This document shows, piece after piece, positions 26,941 through 37,455 of a stretch of DNA of 64,000 bases. This DNA comes from Planctomycetota bacterium (GTDB lineage: Bacteria; Planctomycetota; Planctomycetia; Pirellulales; Pirellulaceae): assembly GCA_014381825.1 (NCBI GenBank), contig JACNKX010000061.1, forward strand, positions 85,491-149,490, in the 5' to 3' direction. The stretch's first letter is position 1, and each line of letters starts with the position of its first letter. Below the pieces are notes generated by a model that was not told the origin of the DNA, did not search any database, and saw only the letters and a list, made by a program, of their open reading frames with translations. The translations under genes and the position numbers were made by a program.

Positions 26941-27408
26941 ATGCAATCCTACAACGGTCCGAACGCTCGACACCCCAAACGCGGCGTGGTTGCGGTGATT
27001 CCCCGTGGCGAGAGGCTCTTGGTAATTCGTCGTTCACAATCGGTCGTTGCTCCTGGAGCCAATTGCTTTCCCGGCGGAGGCATTCGTGATGGCGAGACGG
27101 AAGCAGCCGCGCTAGTACGAGAAATGGGCGAAGAGCTTAACGTCGAAGCGATCCCGCGTCTTTGTCTTTGGCGAAGCGTGACGCCGTGGAGTGTCGAACT
27201 GGCGTGGTGGTTGACCGAATTGCCGGAAGAAGCAGTCCTACATCCTAATGAAGAGGAAGTCGAGGAGATTCTTTGGCTCAAGCCCAACGAAATTCGGACT
27301 CTCGTCGACCTACTCGAGAGTAACCACCACTTTCTCGACGCTTGGCAACGAGACGAATTCTCGCTCTCGCTTGGCGAAGAAGGGAACAATCTTGAACCGT
27401 CGAATTGA
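26941..27408 (+). CDS. Nudix hydrolase
   Basis: A 155-residue Nudix protein with a full Nudix box, GGGIRDGETEAAALVREMGE followed by EL, at about residues 45-66. It should hydrolyse a nucleoside diphosphate linked to another group; the substrate cannot be told. I chose the ATG at 26941, 24 nt after the histidine kinase stop; a TTG at 26917 would abut the stop codon. Probably cotranscribed with the two-component genes. Confidence 0.88.
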   Translation: MQSYNGPNARHPKRGVVAVIPRGERLLVIRRSQSVVAPGANCFPGGGIRDGETEAAALVREMGEELNVEAIPRLCLWRSVTPWSVELAWWLTELPEEAVLHPNEEEVEEILWLKPNEIRTLVDLLESNHHFLDAWQRDEFSLSLGEEGNNLEPSN

Positions 27409-27518
27409 GGTTCTTGTCTCGATACGGACTTCCGATTGGACGGAGCGTCACGTTGGTCTAGCTATTCCATCGCGAATCCAATACGAGCCTTAAGATTGCT
27501 AAACAGTTAGGTTCGAGT

Positions 27519-28553
27519 TTAGCGCCCGCCACGCGCGGACGGACCGCCCCGAGACGCCCCTGCTCGATTGGCAGTTGCATTGCTCCGGTTCGCGCCGCCG
27601 GTCGGTGAACTCCTGCGACTCGCTCCATCCGATGATTGTGAGGTGCGACTGCGCGCCGTCAGATTCGTCCTCGATCGATTTGAACGGGAAGTTTGCGGTG
27701 ACGGTCTCGATCCTTGTGGTTGCCTTGAACCGCTATTCGCTCGCGGCTGTTGTCCGCCGAGGCGTGAAGACCGATTGAAGCTCATGTCGGCCGGTCTCGT
27801 CCCCTGATCTGCGGCTTGCGGTTGATTTCCGCTTCGACGCCTCGCGTCTTGGCTCTGCGCACCATTAAGCGAGGATGGCGAATCGGTCGTTCGTCGCTTC
27901 AGTCGAATTGCGTTTTGACTGTCGGTCGGCTGGCGTCGTTGTTGAGCTTGAATCGCGGCGGCGCGTTCACGTGGGCCGAGTTGTCCGTCACTATTCCGAT
28001 CAAAGTGATTGAGAGCTCGATCCGATGTCGACGGTCCATCGTTCGGTTGACCGCCATTCTGGTTAGATCGCCGCAGCTTAATCGCTTTGCGCGCCGCGTC
28101 TCTCTCGTGCGGACCTAAGTGGCCGTCGTCGTTTCGATCAAAGTGATCTCTTGCCCGGTCATTCACTCGTGGATGATCGCCAGCGTTCTGATTGGCATGA
28201 TCGCTCTGTCGCTGTCGGAACGCTTGCTGAGCCAGTTCTAACTCCTTTGGTCCGAGCGCGCCGTCGCCGTTCTTATCGAAACGCTGTTTCATCTTCTCCT
28301 GTATTTGCTGAAACTGCTCAGGATTCTGTTGTTGCATCTTCTTAGCCAGTGCGCGTATGCGGCGACCGTTCTCTCCCGATAGCATTTTCTTGAGCTGGTC
28401 CTTGTTGGGAAGCTTTGACGAATCGATCCCCAACTTTTCCATTTGCTGAATTGCTTGGTCCAGCTGCTCGGATGTCGGATTCAGACCATCCTCGGCTGCG
28501 ACGGGAAGAGTGAGAACGGAGAACAACGCAAACATCACAGCGAGTTTCTTCAT
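27519..28553 (-). CDS. Exported EF-hand protein with disordered Arg/Ser-rich tail
   Basis: A 344-residue protein with a signal peptide (MKKLAVMFALFSVLTLPVAA). Three EF-hand loops follow, each with the D-x-N-x-D-G pattern and a final Glu: DKNGDGALGPKE, DRNDDGHLGPHE and DRNSDGQLGPRE. Calcium binding is likely. The last 130 residues are rich in Ser, Arg, Gln and Gly and look disordered. Proteins of this type are frequent in planctomycete exported proteomes. The ATG at 28553 starts the signal peptide; the open frame extends 25 residues upstream. Confidence 0.85.
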   Translation of the reverse strand: MKKLAVMFALFSVLTLPVAAEDGLNPTSEQLDQAIQQMEKLGIDSSKLPNKDQLKKMLSGENGRRIRALAKKMQQQNPEQFQQIQEKMKQRFDKNGDGALGPKELELAQQAFRQRQSDHANQNAGDHPRVNDRARDHFDRNDDGHLGPHERDAARKAIKLRRSNQNGGQPNDGPSTSDRALNHFDRNSDGQLGPRERAAAIQAQQRRQPTDSQNAIRLKRRTTDSPSSLNGAQSQDARRRSGNQPQAADQGTRPADMSFNRSSRLGGQQPRANSGSRQPQGSRPSPQTSRSNRSRTNLTARSRTSQSSDGASRRSSPTGGANRSNATANRAGASRGGPSARGGR

Positions 28554-28816
28554 CGTTAACCTCGTAAGTACAGTAACGTCGTGAACACGACAGCCGCCGT
28601 GGATACACGCCTCGGAAACTCTGAACACGAGCTAACAGACGCCGGAATCGATGAGAGCGAAAAGATGAGACGCCCTATCGTGAAACATAGCTCACGAAGC
28701 CAGCTGACGTCGGATGAAGACGATCATCTGGCGGTGGCTTTTTGGCAACATCTGTCGGCTGGCAACCACGCAATGCGAGTGTTGCACGCAGCTTGTTACG
28801 CGGGCAGAAGTATTAG

Positions 28817-30106
28817 TTACTCGCCGCTCACTCTTTCGATCGCTTGTTTCGCCAACTGACGCATGCCTTCGTCCGGGCTTTGTAACAGCTTACGGAGTGC
28901 TGGAAGTCCATTCTTCGCGGACGGCCCAATGCCAGCAAGCGACATGGTCGCAAAGTACTGGGTCTCGCCGGTGGTCGTTTCTACTAGCTTGCTGAGTTGA
29001 GCAACCGCCGGTTCACCAATTGCGCCGAGCCGTTCGAATGCCATCGCGGCTTCCCAAGGCGAATCGCGACTTCGCAATACGTCAAGAAGAATCGGCAAGC
29101 TCTCAGTATGTTCTCCGGTGATCTGCCATGCCGCAGCGGCTGCCTCGGCTCGGATTGAACGAGTTGTATCTCGCATTGCATCTTTGATCGCTGGAGCACT
29201 CACGGAGGATAGCTTTCCCAGTCGCCCGAGCGCGATCACGCCGGCTCGTCGGACGACATAGTTGCGATCCTCCAACATCATTGTCAAAGGACCAATCGCA
29301 CGCGAGCCGACCGTCACCCCGATCGTGCCGATTGCGTCGGCGGCGTTAGATCGAACCGAAGCAACGCCAGTACCGGTCAATTCCAGCAACTTTGGCACAG
29401 CGTCCAAAGCCTCGGGCGCGCCAATGGCACCGATCGTGCGGCACGCCCAATATTTCGTATGGAAATCATCGCCATTTAACATCGAACGGAGCGACGTCAT
29501 CGCAGGCGCTGCTTGCTTCGGATCGAGCGCGATGATCGCGTACATCGCCGCGATTCGCGTCTCCGGTTCGTTTTGAATCAACAACGTCATGAGCGCAGGA
29601 ACTGCTTGCCTTGGTGGTGGCTTGATATCATGCAATGTGACCGCCGCTGCTCGACGCCCGGTTCGGTTGTCGGCTGCCAGCTTCTCGATTAAACGTGGTA
29701 CGCTTTTGGGGCCGAGTTTTCCCAAGGCTTGCGCGGCGAAAGCCCACACCGGTGTGTCGTCGGACCGGAGTTCCTTGTCTTCGAGTCGAACGAGCAACGC
29801 CGCGATGGCCGCATCGTCATCGAGTCCGATGTGTCCCAGCGCGATCGCGGCTGCTGCGCGGGCATCGGGACTGGGGTCGTCTAGTGTCTTGACCAATTCC
29901 GGAACGGCCTGACTTGCGTCTTTGCCAAGCTCTGCAATCTTGGCAGCCGCGTCGACTCGTGTGGTCTCCGAAGACGCCTGCAATGCCGCGAGTAAATCGT
30001 CGAACGTCTGAGTCGACTTTTGCGCAAGGCAAAACGGGGCGACAAGGCATATCATGCAACACATGAATGCCGCAGAGAACACGAATTGTTGTAGCCAACC
30101 ATGCAT
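28817..30106 (-). CDS. Exported HEAT-repeat protein
   Basis: A 429-residue protein with a signal peptide (about residues 1-29, ending CLA-Q) followed by about ten PBS-lyase-type HEAT repeats. Recurrent units such as DPSPDARAAAAIALGHIG, VRSNAADAIGTIG and VVRRAGVIALGRLG show the typical Ala/Gly pattern. These superhelical repeats generally bind proteins. It lies 263 nt upstream of the EF-hand gene on the same strand. No enzymatic domain is visible. Confidence 0.87.
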   Translation of the reverse strand: MHGWLQQFVFSAAFMCCMICLVAPFCLAQKSTQTFDDLLAALQASSETTRVDAAAKIAELGKDASQAVPELVKTLDDPSPDARAAAAIALGHIGLDDDAAIAALLVRLEDKELRSDDTPVWAFAAQALGKLGPKSVPRLIEKLAADNRTGRRAAAVTLHDIKPPPRQAVPALMTLLIQNEPETRIAAMYAIIALDPKQAAPAMTSLRSMLNGDDFHTKYWACRTIGAIGAPEALDAVPKLLELTGTGVASVRSNAADAIGTIGVTVGSRAIGPLTMMLEDRNYVVRRAGVIALGRLGKLSSVSAPAIKDAMRDTTRSIRAEAAAAAWQITGEHTESLPILLDVLRSRDSPWEAAMAFERLGAIGEPAVAQLSKLVETTTGETQYFATMSLAGIGPSAKNGLPALRKLLQSPDEGMRQLAKQAIERVSGE

Positions 30107-30369
30107 AGCGGGCTCCTTCCGATTGGTGAGACGATCCTTAATGAATCATGCATTAGCTTATTGCCCGCCGATCGTCGTTGAAAGCTTTGGTGTCAAACGG
30201 CGACGACTCGGAAAATAGTCGCGCCCCCAGGTTGCGTATCACGACATCTCGGATCAGAATATGTGGTTTGCTATTACCTGCCGCCCCGTCTCAGGGTACA
30301 CCACCGGCCTGAGACTACTACGAAATCGCCGCTCGATTCTTTGAGTTCGGCCTACTTAGAGCAACCACG

Positions 30370-31353
30370 ATGTCTGACAAAGCACCTTGGATTACGTACC
30401 GTCCCGAATTGAAAGTCCTCGACTGCACGGTCCGAGACGGCGGTTTGATCAACAACCATCAATTCACCGACGAGTTGGTCCGAGCGGTCTACGACACCTG
30501 CGTCGAAGCTGGCACGGACTATATGGAGATCGGTTACAAAAACTCGTCGAGCCAATTCCCAAAATCGGAATTCGGCGCGTGGCGTCACTGCGATGAAGAG
30601 GATCTAAATCGCGTTGTCGGCGATCACGATGACGAGAAGACCGGGATGAAGCTTGTTGCGATGGCCGATGCCGGAAAGAGCGACTGGAAAGAAAAGATCG
30701 TTCCTTGCGATGAGAGCGTGCTGGGAATGATTCGGGTTGCATTCTATGCCAACCAAGTCTCCGAAGCCGTCGAGATGATTCAGCATTGTCACGAACTGGG
30801 ATACGAAACGTCGGCCAATTTGATGGCCGTTTCGAATATCACCGAGTCCGAAATCGACACGGTTCTCGAAGCCGTTCGTCCGACGCCAGCGGGTATCATG
30901 TGTATTGTCGACAGCTTCGGACATCTCTATCGCGAGCAGATCGACATGCTCTACACGAAGTATGCTTCCGCGCTGGAGGGGACAGGCAAAGAGATCGGCA
31001 TTCACGCACATAACAACATGCAACTGGCATTCGCCAACACGCTCGAGGCGATCATTTTGGGAGCCAATCGCGCGGACGCGACAATGGCCGGATTGGGACG
31101 CGGCGCGGGCAACTGTCCCATGGAGATATTACTTGGATTCCTGCGAAACCCGAAATTCAAACTGCGTCCGATTATCAAGCTGCTTCAGGACCACATCACG
31201 CCGCTGCGCGAAACGGTTGAGTGGGGGCCGCTGCTCGCCTTCAATCTGACCGGCCAGATGAATCTACACCCGCGAGCCGCGATCAAATTCCGCACGACCG
31301 AAGACAAAGACGACTATGTCAAGTTCTATGACGAGTTGATCGCGGACATCTAA
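30370..31353 (+). CDS. DRE-TIM metallolyase, HMGL/aldolase-like
   Basis: A 327-residue TIM-barrel enzyme of the HMG-CoA lyase/4-hydroxy-2-oxovalerate aldolase/isopropylmalate synthase superfamily. The signature LDCTVRDGGLINNHQF replaces the classic R-D-G start of strand 1. Metal-binding histidines are in GIHAHNNMQLAFANT, and GLGRGAGNCPMEILLGF is the last conserved element. It should be a lyase or aldolase on an oxo-acid; the substrate is not clear. There is no dehydrogenase partner (such as acetaldehyde dehydrogenase) next to it. Confidence 0.82.
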   Translation: MSDKAPWITYRPELKVLDCTVRDGGLINNHQFTDELVRAVYDTCVEAGTDYMEIGYKNSSSQFPKSEFGAWRHCDEEDLNRVVGDHDDEKTGMKLVAMADAGKSDWKEKIVPCDESVLGMIRVAFYANQVSEAVEMIQHCHELGYETSANLMAVSNITESEIDTVLEAVRPTPAGIMCIVDSFGHLYREQIDMLYTKYASALEGTGKEIGIHAHNNMQLAFANTLEAIILGANRADATMAGLGRGAGNCPMEILLGFLRNPKFKLRPIIKLLQDHITPLRETVEWGPLLAFNLTGQMNLHPRAAIKFRTTEDKDDYVKFYDELIADI

Positions 31354-31363
31354 ACCGTTGTGG

Positions 31364-32986
31364 TCAATCCGCTGGTGCGTCATTAGGCAGGATGGCGTTC
31401 AGGCGTTTGACTCGATGTTGCGAAGCCTCGATGCAAGTAATCGGATCAGCCTTATCGGGTGCATCTGCATAGTTCGACAACAAATCGAGGAAGTGATCGC
31501 GGGCGGTTTGCGGCTTACCTTCGACAAGCATCATCGCGTCGACGTAGGCTTGTTGAACTTCGGTCAACCTTTCCCGTTTTGCACGGATGCGAAGCCGGTT
31601 GAAGAGAAACCGGCTCTGAAGGTCGAGTAGCCAATCGTTCACTTCGTGACACCGGGGATCGTCGGCATGCGAGGCAAGAAATTGTTCGATCTTTGGCTTT
31701 ACGTCAAGCAGGTCGCCGTCCCGGGCGGTCGTTGCGATCTTCTCATACAACGAATCTGCAGTTGGAGGCGCGAGCCCCCAAGCGATCAGTCCCAACATTC
31801 CCACCAACACAAGGACAAGTCCAGCGATCTTGGCGAGATCGACGAGTTTCATCGTGGACGGTCGTTCTCGCTGCCGCCTTTGTTCGTCGAGCGTCGTGAA
31901 TCGATTCTGGCCAGATGATGGATCGGCAACCGTTTCGCCACTGGAGCGCACATCCGCCGCCTTCGAGGAACGGGAGTCGGAGGTCACGACCGTCGCATCA
32001 TTCCATGAGTAAGCGTCTGCTGGCACGCAATCGGTGTTCGGCTCAATCGACGTCGGTGACACTTCGGTTACCGGAGTACTATGATAGTTGGATTCGCGCG
32101 TGACCTGATCATTCGGAGAACTCGGAGCCGGTTGATCTTTGGTCGTTGGTCGTTCGACGACAGTTTTCGAAGAAAGGCCGTGTTCCATGGCTTTTAGGCG
32201 ATTCGCCAATACCATCGCAGTTGGAATCCGATCCATGGAGTCCTTCTTTAATAGTTGATCGATAATCTCTTCCAATTCGAGCGGCACGGACGGCGCATAG
32301 CGCCGAACGAGAGGAGCGTCGTCGTAACGTAGACGATGCAGCACTTCGGGGATCGATCCGCCGGCGAAGGGTGGCCGCCGAGTCAGAAGCGTGAACATCA
32401 CAGCTCCCAAACTGAACAGATCAGTCCGATTGCTTACTGGCCGTCCTTCGGCTTGCTCGCAGGCCATGTAATCCGCCGTTCCAACGACGCTGCCATCCGC
32501 GGTCAGGTGAGTCGCCCCGAACAGTTTGGCGATACCAAAGTCCGTAAGTTTGATCTGTTGCTCTTTCGTCCGCATCAGATTCGCAGGTTTGAGATCGCGA
32601 TGGATGATGCCATGATCGTGAGCGTGCTTCAATGCCTGGCAGATCTCAATCCCAATCCGTAAAACTTCGGGCCACGCGAACTCATGCTTGGCCTGAAGTT
32701 CCTCCTGTAACGTCTGGCCTTCAACCAATTCCATGGCATAGAACAGCAGCCCGTCCTGCTCGCCATCCCCAAACAACTCCACAATGTTTGGATGTTTCAG
32801 CTGCTTCAGCGTTTCGATCTCGCCGATAAATCGCTCTCGAAAGTTACCGTCGTCCGCCAAGCCTGCGGGCAAAGCCTTAATCGCCGCCCGCTGGCCGGTC
32901 TCTTCGTGAATGCCTTCGTAAACCGTCCCCATGCCGCCTCGGCCTATCACGCGGATGATTCGATAGGGACCTAGTTGTTTGATCAT
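31364..32986 (-). CDS. Membrane Ser/Thr protein kinase
   Basis: A 540-residue Hanks-type kinase with the catalytic domain first (about 7-265): IGRGGMGTVYEG, lysine in AAIKALP, HRDLKPANLM (about 129), DFGIAKLFG. The usual APE motif is replaced by ACEQAEG, as in many planctomycete kinases. A Ser/Thr/Pro-rich linker follows, then one membrane helix (about 395-415) and an outer domain of 120 residues with no recognised fold. It ends 11 nt from the convergent DRE-TIM gene. Its outer domain could act as sensor. Confidence 0.9.
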   Translation of the reverse strand: MIKQLGPYRIIRVIGRGGMGTVYEGIHEETGQRAAIKALPAGLADDGNFRERFIGEIETLKQLKHPNIVELFGDGEQDGLLFYAMELVEGQTLQEELQAKHEFAWPEVLRIGIEICQALKHAHDHGIIHRDLKPANLMRTKEQQIKLTDFGIAKLFGATHLTADGSVVGTADYMACEQAEGRPVSNRTDLFSLGAVMFTLLTRRPPFAGGSIPEVLHRLRYDDAPLVRRYAPSVPLELEEIIDQLLKKDSMDRIPTAMVLANRLKAMEHGLSSKTVVERPTTKDQPAPSSPNDQVTRESNYHSTPVTEVSPTSIEPNTDCVPADAYSWNDATVVTSDSRSSKAADVRSSGETVADPSSGQNRFTTLDEQRRQRERPSTMKLVDLAKIAGLVLVLVGMLGLIAWGLAPPTADSLYEKIATTARDGDLLDVKPKIEQFLASHADDPRCHEVNDWLLDLQSRFLFNRLRIRAKRERLTEVQQAYVDAMMLVEGKPQTARDHFLDLLSNYADAPDKADPITCIEASQHRVKRLNAILPNDAPAD

Positions 32987-33073
32987 GATAAAGACGCCGT
33001 CGTACTGTTAGGTATCGAGACTGCGCATTGTAACAGCCGAACAGTTTTTTAGGCCGACCCGCCGTTCAGCGAA

Positions 33074-36064
33074 TCAATTCACAGGCGTTGCCCGTGATTT
33101 GAGATACTCGAGCAAGTCGGCCATCTGCTGGACGGTGACATCCTTTTCGACGCCTTCTGGCATCAGCGATTTTCCGCTGGCACGTAGTTCATCAATTTCG
33201 CTGCGTGCGATGACCTGTTGCTTGCCCTCTGCTTGGCGAAGCACGATCGCTTCGGCCGTTTCTGAGACCATTAATCCGTTGAAGACTCGCCCATCGACGG
33301 TGACGACCGCATAGTCAGTGAAGCGCGGCTCAAGCTTTCGATTAGGGTCGAGAATATCATAAAGCAGCGCCTCGCGAGAGCGATTCCGTACGTCACTGAT
33401 GTCTGGTCCGACTTCGTGCCCCCGTCCGTCGATGCGGTGGCATTTGGCGCAGATCTTATCGAATATCTTCAGGCCGTCCGCAGCGGATGACTTTGTCGTC
33501 AGTGCGGCATGATACTGTTCGGCAACTTCGCGGCGATTCGACGAGACGGCACCGCCAAGTAACTTTGTCGCAAGCGCCTTGATCGCCGGATCGCCATGTC
33601 GGAGCAGACGGACTCGCCCATCAATGTCGATTACGGCCGGGTTAATCTGCCCTGTCGCCATGGCCTCCAACGCGAGCCGCGTTGTCCCTGTCCGACTGAG
33701 CAGCAATCCTAATGCAGGTGTTCGTACCTGGGGGCCGAGTGTGAGCCAGTGCTTCAGCACAATTGCCGCTGCGCCATCGTTGCCGCTTCTTCGCATCGCT
33801 TCGACACAAGCCAATTGCAACTCAACCGGCTGATCCGCAGCGAGCAACGATTCGTAAGCTGGCGAAGCTTTGTCAAAGGGCTGAAAGCCGAGCAACTCGA
33901 CGGCGGCGATTCGATTACTAATGTTTTGCTCGCCAGCGAGTGCGACGCCTTGCGTTTGCTGGAGCAACTCGTGAATGGGCGCGACCGACTGGGCAAGACT
34001 CTCCGGCGGATCGGCTAACAGCTTTGGCAAGTTAGTTCGCCCGAGCGGGCCGTTGTGTCGCGGAAGCCCCGTCGCCAAACCGCTCAATGCCGCCGTTTGC
34101 CACCACACACCAGTTTGCTCTGCTGACGCAACCGTCTTCAATAGCTCTGATAACTCGGATGCGTCACCGCGAACTCCAACAACGGTCGCGAGTTCTCGGA
34201 CGAGTCGACTATGTGAAGATTCCGGTTGGTGACCGGAGTTTGCCGACACGAGCCCCGCCACAATCGCGCCACTGCGCTGTGAAGCAGCAGTGAGAACGGC
34301 GTTTACGAACCAAGGGTCGCCCCCATCGCGGCGCGCAAGCTTCGTCAGCAACTCGGTAGCCCGAACATCATCTGTTTCACCTAGCGCCAAAGCGACTTGG
34401 AAGCGCACGCGAATGTCCTCGTCATCCGCAAGTTTCGCCAGTTGCTGGAAAAGTTGCGGATGATCCTTCAAGAAGCGAGTGCTCAGCGATACGGCATCCT
34501 TGCGGATGTTGGGATTCGCATCGCCAAAGGCAACTGTAAGATGCGACGGCGTCAAAACACCGAGCCCCTCGGTTGTCCAAAGTGCGTGCAGCCGTGCGAG
34601 ATCCGATTTACCAACGCCCAATAGTGCGCTGAGCGATAACTCGGCGTTTTTCGATTGTTGCTCCACGAGTAGGCGTTGCGCCAGTCGCCTTCGCCAACCA
34701 TTCGCGTCGCTCAGCATGTTAACGAGATCAGCTGTTGTTTCGGGTGGCGCGAAGCGATGCGGTTCTGTGTCTTCGGGAACGATGCGCCAGATACGGCCGC
34801 GATCTTCGCCCGCTCGCCAGTCGATTCGCTTGGCGATCTCCTCGGGCAAGAACTTCGGGTGCTCGACCCACAGCCGATACATGTCGGCCAGATAAAGTGC
34901 TCCATCCGGTCCTGTCGCAAGACTGGCCGGCCGAAACCAAGTGTCGCTGGAAGCTAGAAAGTCCGCTTTTGCGCGAGCTCGATCCGCGGTTAAGGTAGCT
35001 CCGTCCGACCTGATGATCGATCGCGTCACCAAGTGTCCGATCGGCTCGCAGACAAAGACGCTGTCATTAAACGCCGGGCCCAACAGATCGCCATGATAGG
35101 CAGTCGTTCCGCAGGCCGACGTGTGAGTGCCCGCATGTGAAAGGTAATTGCTTTTCATTTCGACGAGCGGATAAACACGCGTGTCGCCGCCCGACGCGCC
35201 AACATCGTAGTACGATTTTGGTATGACCGCGAACGGATTTCGCCGTGACTGCTCATAGGACATCGCAATCGTCATGATTGGATTGCGATTCGTACAGAAA
35301 AAACGGTTGCCCCAGTTATCAATCGTGTTGCCAAATTGACCAAGTCCGCTGGCCGGACCACACTCCATCGACAGCGGGTGAAAACGGAACTCGCTGCGCG
35401 GCATCGCGAACGGTTGCGCCGTCTTGCCCATCGAAGTGATCTTGCCGGGCCCGTAATTCAAATAGATCCAGTTATCCAATCCCCAACGCGGATTGCCAAT
35501 CTGCATCTGCGGATGTGCTGGCGTAAAGCCGCTGAAGAGGACTTCACGAACGTCCGCCTTGTGATCACCATCAGTGTCTTTCAGGAAGAGGATCTCGGTC
35601 TGTGCGCCGACGATAAGGCCTTCCTTATACGGCATCAGGCTGTGAGCGAAAGTAAGCCTATCAGCGAATACATGCCGTCGGTCCATCCGTCCGTCGTCGT
35701 CGGTATCTTCAAGCAACACGACTCGCGACAGCGGCGGAGCACCCTCTTTCTCGGGCCCCGTCGGATAATCACCATATTCGACGACGAACATCATGCCGCG
35801 TTGATCAAACGCAATCGCAACCGGATCCATCACTAACGGCTCGGCCGCGACCAACTCGATCTGCAGACCAGGCTCGATTTGAAAGCACGCTCGCGAGGCT
35901 TCCGGTAGTTTAGGAGGATCGGTCTTCGCGTCGATCCAATGCCTTCCGCCGCGCGTACGCTCGATCGACTGTAACGCGTCTTGTTTGTTTTCGTCTTGCT
36001 GAGCGAAGGCGGTGTTCGCTATGACCAGAAAGATCAACGAGACGCATCGGAATTTAGATTTCAT
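33074..36064 (-). CDS. PVC-type heme-binding CxxCH protein
   Basis: A 996-residue exported protein. A signal peptide (about 1-22) is followed by a beta-propeller of the planctomycete membrane-bound dehydrogenase type (VDPVAIAFDQRGMMFVVEYG, LATGPDGALYLADMYR), alpha-helical HEAT-like repeats (about 500-800) and a c-type cytochrome domain with CAKCHRIDG near residue 871. A methionine ligand could lie in the KSLMPEG stretch. Such proteins transfer electrons in the periplasm, probably in sugar oxidation. It is the third gene of a likely run with the Gfo/Idh and VCBS genes upstream (gap 76 nt). Confidence 0.92.
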   Translation of the reverse strand: MKSKFRCVSLIFLVIANTAFAQQDENKQDALQSIERTRGGRHWIDAKTDPPKLPEASRACFQIEPGLQIELVAAEPLVMDPVAIAFDQRGMMFVVEYGDYPTGPEKEGAPPLSRVVLLEDTDDDGRMDRRHVFADRLTFAHSLMPYKEGLIVGAQTEILFLKDTDGDHKADVREVLFSGFTPAHPQMQIGNPRWGLDNWIYLNYGPGKITSMGKTAQPFAMPRSEFRFHPLSMECGPASGLGQFGNTIDNWGNRFFCTNRNPIMTIAMSYEQSRRNPFAVIPKSYYDVGASGGDTRVYPLVEMKSNYLSHAGTHTSACGTTAYHGDLLGPAFNDSVFVCEPIGHLVTRSIIRSDGATLTADRARAKADFLASSDTWFRPASLATGPDGALYLADMYRLWVEHPKFLPEEIAKRIDWRAGEDRGRIWRIVPEDTEPHRFAPPETTADLVNMLSDANGWRRRLAQRLLVEQQSKNAELSLSALLGVGKSDLARLHALWTTEGLGVLTPSHLTVAFGDANPNIRKDAVSLSTRFLKDHPQLFQQLAKLADDEDIRVRFQVALALGETDDVRATELLTKLARRDGGDPWFVNAVLTAASQRSGAIVAGLVSANSGHQPESSHSRLVRELATVVGVRGDASELSELLKTVASAEQTGVWWQTAALSGLATGLPRHNGPLGRTNLPKLLADPPESLAQSVAPIHELLQQTQGVALAGEQNISNRIAAVELLGFQPFDKASPAYESLLAADQPVELQLACVEAMRRSGNDGAAAIVLKHWLTLGPQVRTPALGLLLSRTGTTRLALEAMATGQINPAVIDIDGRVRLLRHGDPAIKALATKLLGGAVSSNRREVAEQYHAALTTKSSAADGLKIFDKICAKCHRIDGRGHEVGPDISDVRNRSREALLYDILDPNRKLEPRFTDYAVVTVDGRVFNGLMVSETAEAIVLRQAEGKQQVIARSEIDELRASGKSLMPEGVEKDVTVQQMADLLEYLKSRATPVN

Positions 36065-36140
36065 GAGCCAACAGACTTTCAGCAGCAATGGTTGTAGGTT
36101 CATTGTTTAGCGGTCGTCGTCCGCTGGCGAAGCTTCTCGT

Positions 36141-37448
36141 TCACACTCCCATGGGAACGCCCCAGTGGCCTTCACGGTACTCGCGTCGCAAAAGGGAGTT
36201 GGCATCCGCATCACCGAGGGCTCGTTCGTTTGCCGGATCGAACTCGAAGCCCCGCCCTACGCGCGCCGCGATGTTTCCGAGATGACACAACGTTGCCGAC
36301 AGATGCCCGACGTTGATCTCAGCTCGCAACTCATCTTCACCACGGACTGCATCGACAAAGTTTTGAAAATGTCCAGTCACGCGAGGCCGCTCGCTGGTGA
36401 TGGGCTTGGAATGGTCGCGATCGTCGAAGACTTTTAGTATTCCACGTTTGCTAAGTAGCATCCAACCGTCAGTGCCGTAGAAGGCGTTGCCGTTGTCGAC
36501 ACCTTCCAACCCGTATCGCGACCAGAGCCGCATTTCAAAGACAAGCTGGCGGCGATTGCCGACGGCGCCGTCGCCGGGGTAGTCAAAGCAGGCGTATTGC
36601 GTGTCGGGAAACTGTTGGTCGTCGTCGAAAGCGAACTTGCCGCCGATTGCAGAGACTTGCGATGGATGCGTTTTCACGCCCAGGCCCCATCTGGCGATAT
36701 CCAACTCGTGAACTCCGTCATTCCCCATGTCTCCCGTTCCGAAATTGTGCCACCAGTGCCAAGTGTAGTGGTGTCGGTTCGATTGAAACGGAACCATCGG
36801 CGCGGGACCAACCCACTTGTCGTAATCAAAACCGGCTGGCGGATCGGTTGGTTTGGCACGACCAATCTCGCCGCGACGCTGAACATTCCATGCCTTGGCC
36901 ATCAAGACATCGCCGATCGCTCCGTCGCGTAACAATTGAATTGCTTGCAGGATCAGGTCGTGCGAGCGGCTTTGTGTTCCGTGTTGAATGTGGGCGTCGT
37001 TACGACGCGCGGCTTCAACCAGCAATCGGCCTTCGCGGACGTTGTGCGAACAAGGTTTCTCGACATAGACATGCTTGCCCGCATCGGCCGCGAGAATCGA
37101 AGCCGGCGTATGCCAGTGGTCTGGCGTAGCCACAATCACGGCGTCGACCGTCTTGTCATCCAAGGCTACTCTGAAGTCGCTGACCGGTTTCGGTTGGTTC
37201 GAAAGCTTACGAACTGCGTCGGCTGCTCGCGAAGAATCGGGATCGCACACATAGGCGAACTCGACACCAGCAAGTGTCGCAAATTCGCGAGCGACGCTGC
37301 TGCCGCGGCCGCCACACCCGATCAAGGCAATCCGAACTTTCTGGTTCGCCCCAGCCGCTCGTTGCGCCGTGATAGCACTAACTGCTGTTGCGGTCGCCAC
37401 GCCTAAGGCCGTTGTTTTTAAGAATCCTCGTCGATGATCGTCAGCCAT
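36141..37448 (-). CDS. Tat-exported Gfo/Idh/MocA oxidoreductase
   Basis: A 435-residue oxidoreductase with a twin-arginine signal (HRRGFLKTTALGVATA, residues about 5-20). The Rossmann motif is IALIGCGGRGSSVAREF, the catalytic stretch is VYVEKPCSHN, and the C-terminal domain includes GDMGNDGVHELDIARWGLG. It should act on a sugar or polyol with a bound NAD(P), so it must fold before export. The ATG at 37448 is preferred; the frame opens 27 residues upstream. It is 7 nt after the VCBS gene and 76 nt before the CxxCH gene. Confidence 0.93.
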   Translation of the reverse strand: MADDHRRGFLKTTALGVATATAVSAITAQRAAGANQKVRIALIGCGGRGSSVAREFATLAGVEFAYVCDPDSSRAADAVRKLSNQPKPVSDFRVALDDKTVDAVIVATPDHWHTPASILAADAGKHVYVEKPCSHNVREGRLLVEAARRNDAHIQHGTQSRSHDLILQAIQLLRDGAIGDVLMAKAWNVQRRGEIGRAKPTDPPAGFDYDKWVGPAPMVPFQSNRHHYTWHWWHNFGTGDMGNDGVHELDIARWGLGVKTHPSQVSAIGGKFAFDDDQQFPDTQYACFDYPGDGAVGNRRQLVFEMRLWSRYGLEGVDNGNAFYGTDGWMLLSKRGILKVFDDRDHSKPITSERPRVTGHFQNFVDAVRGEDELRAEINVGHLSATLCHLGNIAARVGRGFEFDPANERALGDADANSLLRREYREGHWGVPMGV

Positions 37449-37455
37449 CTTTTCC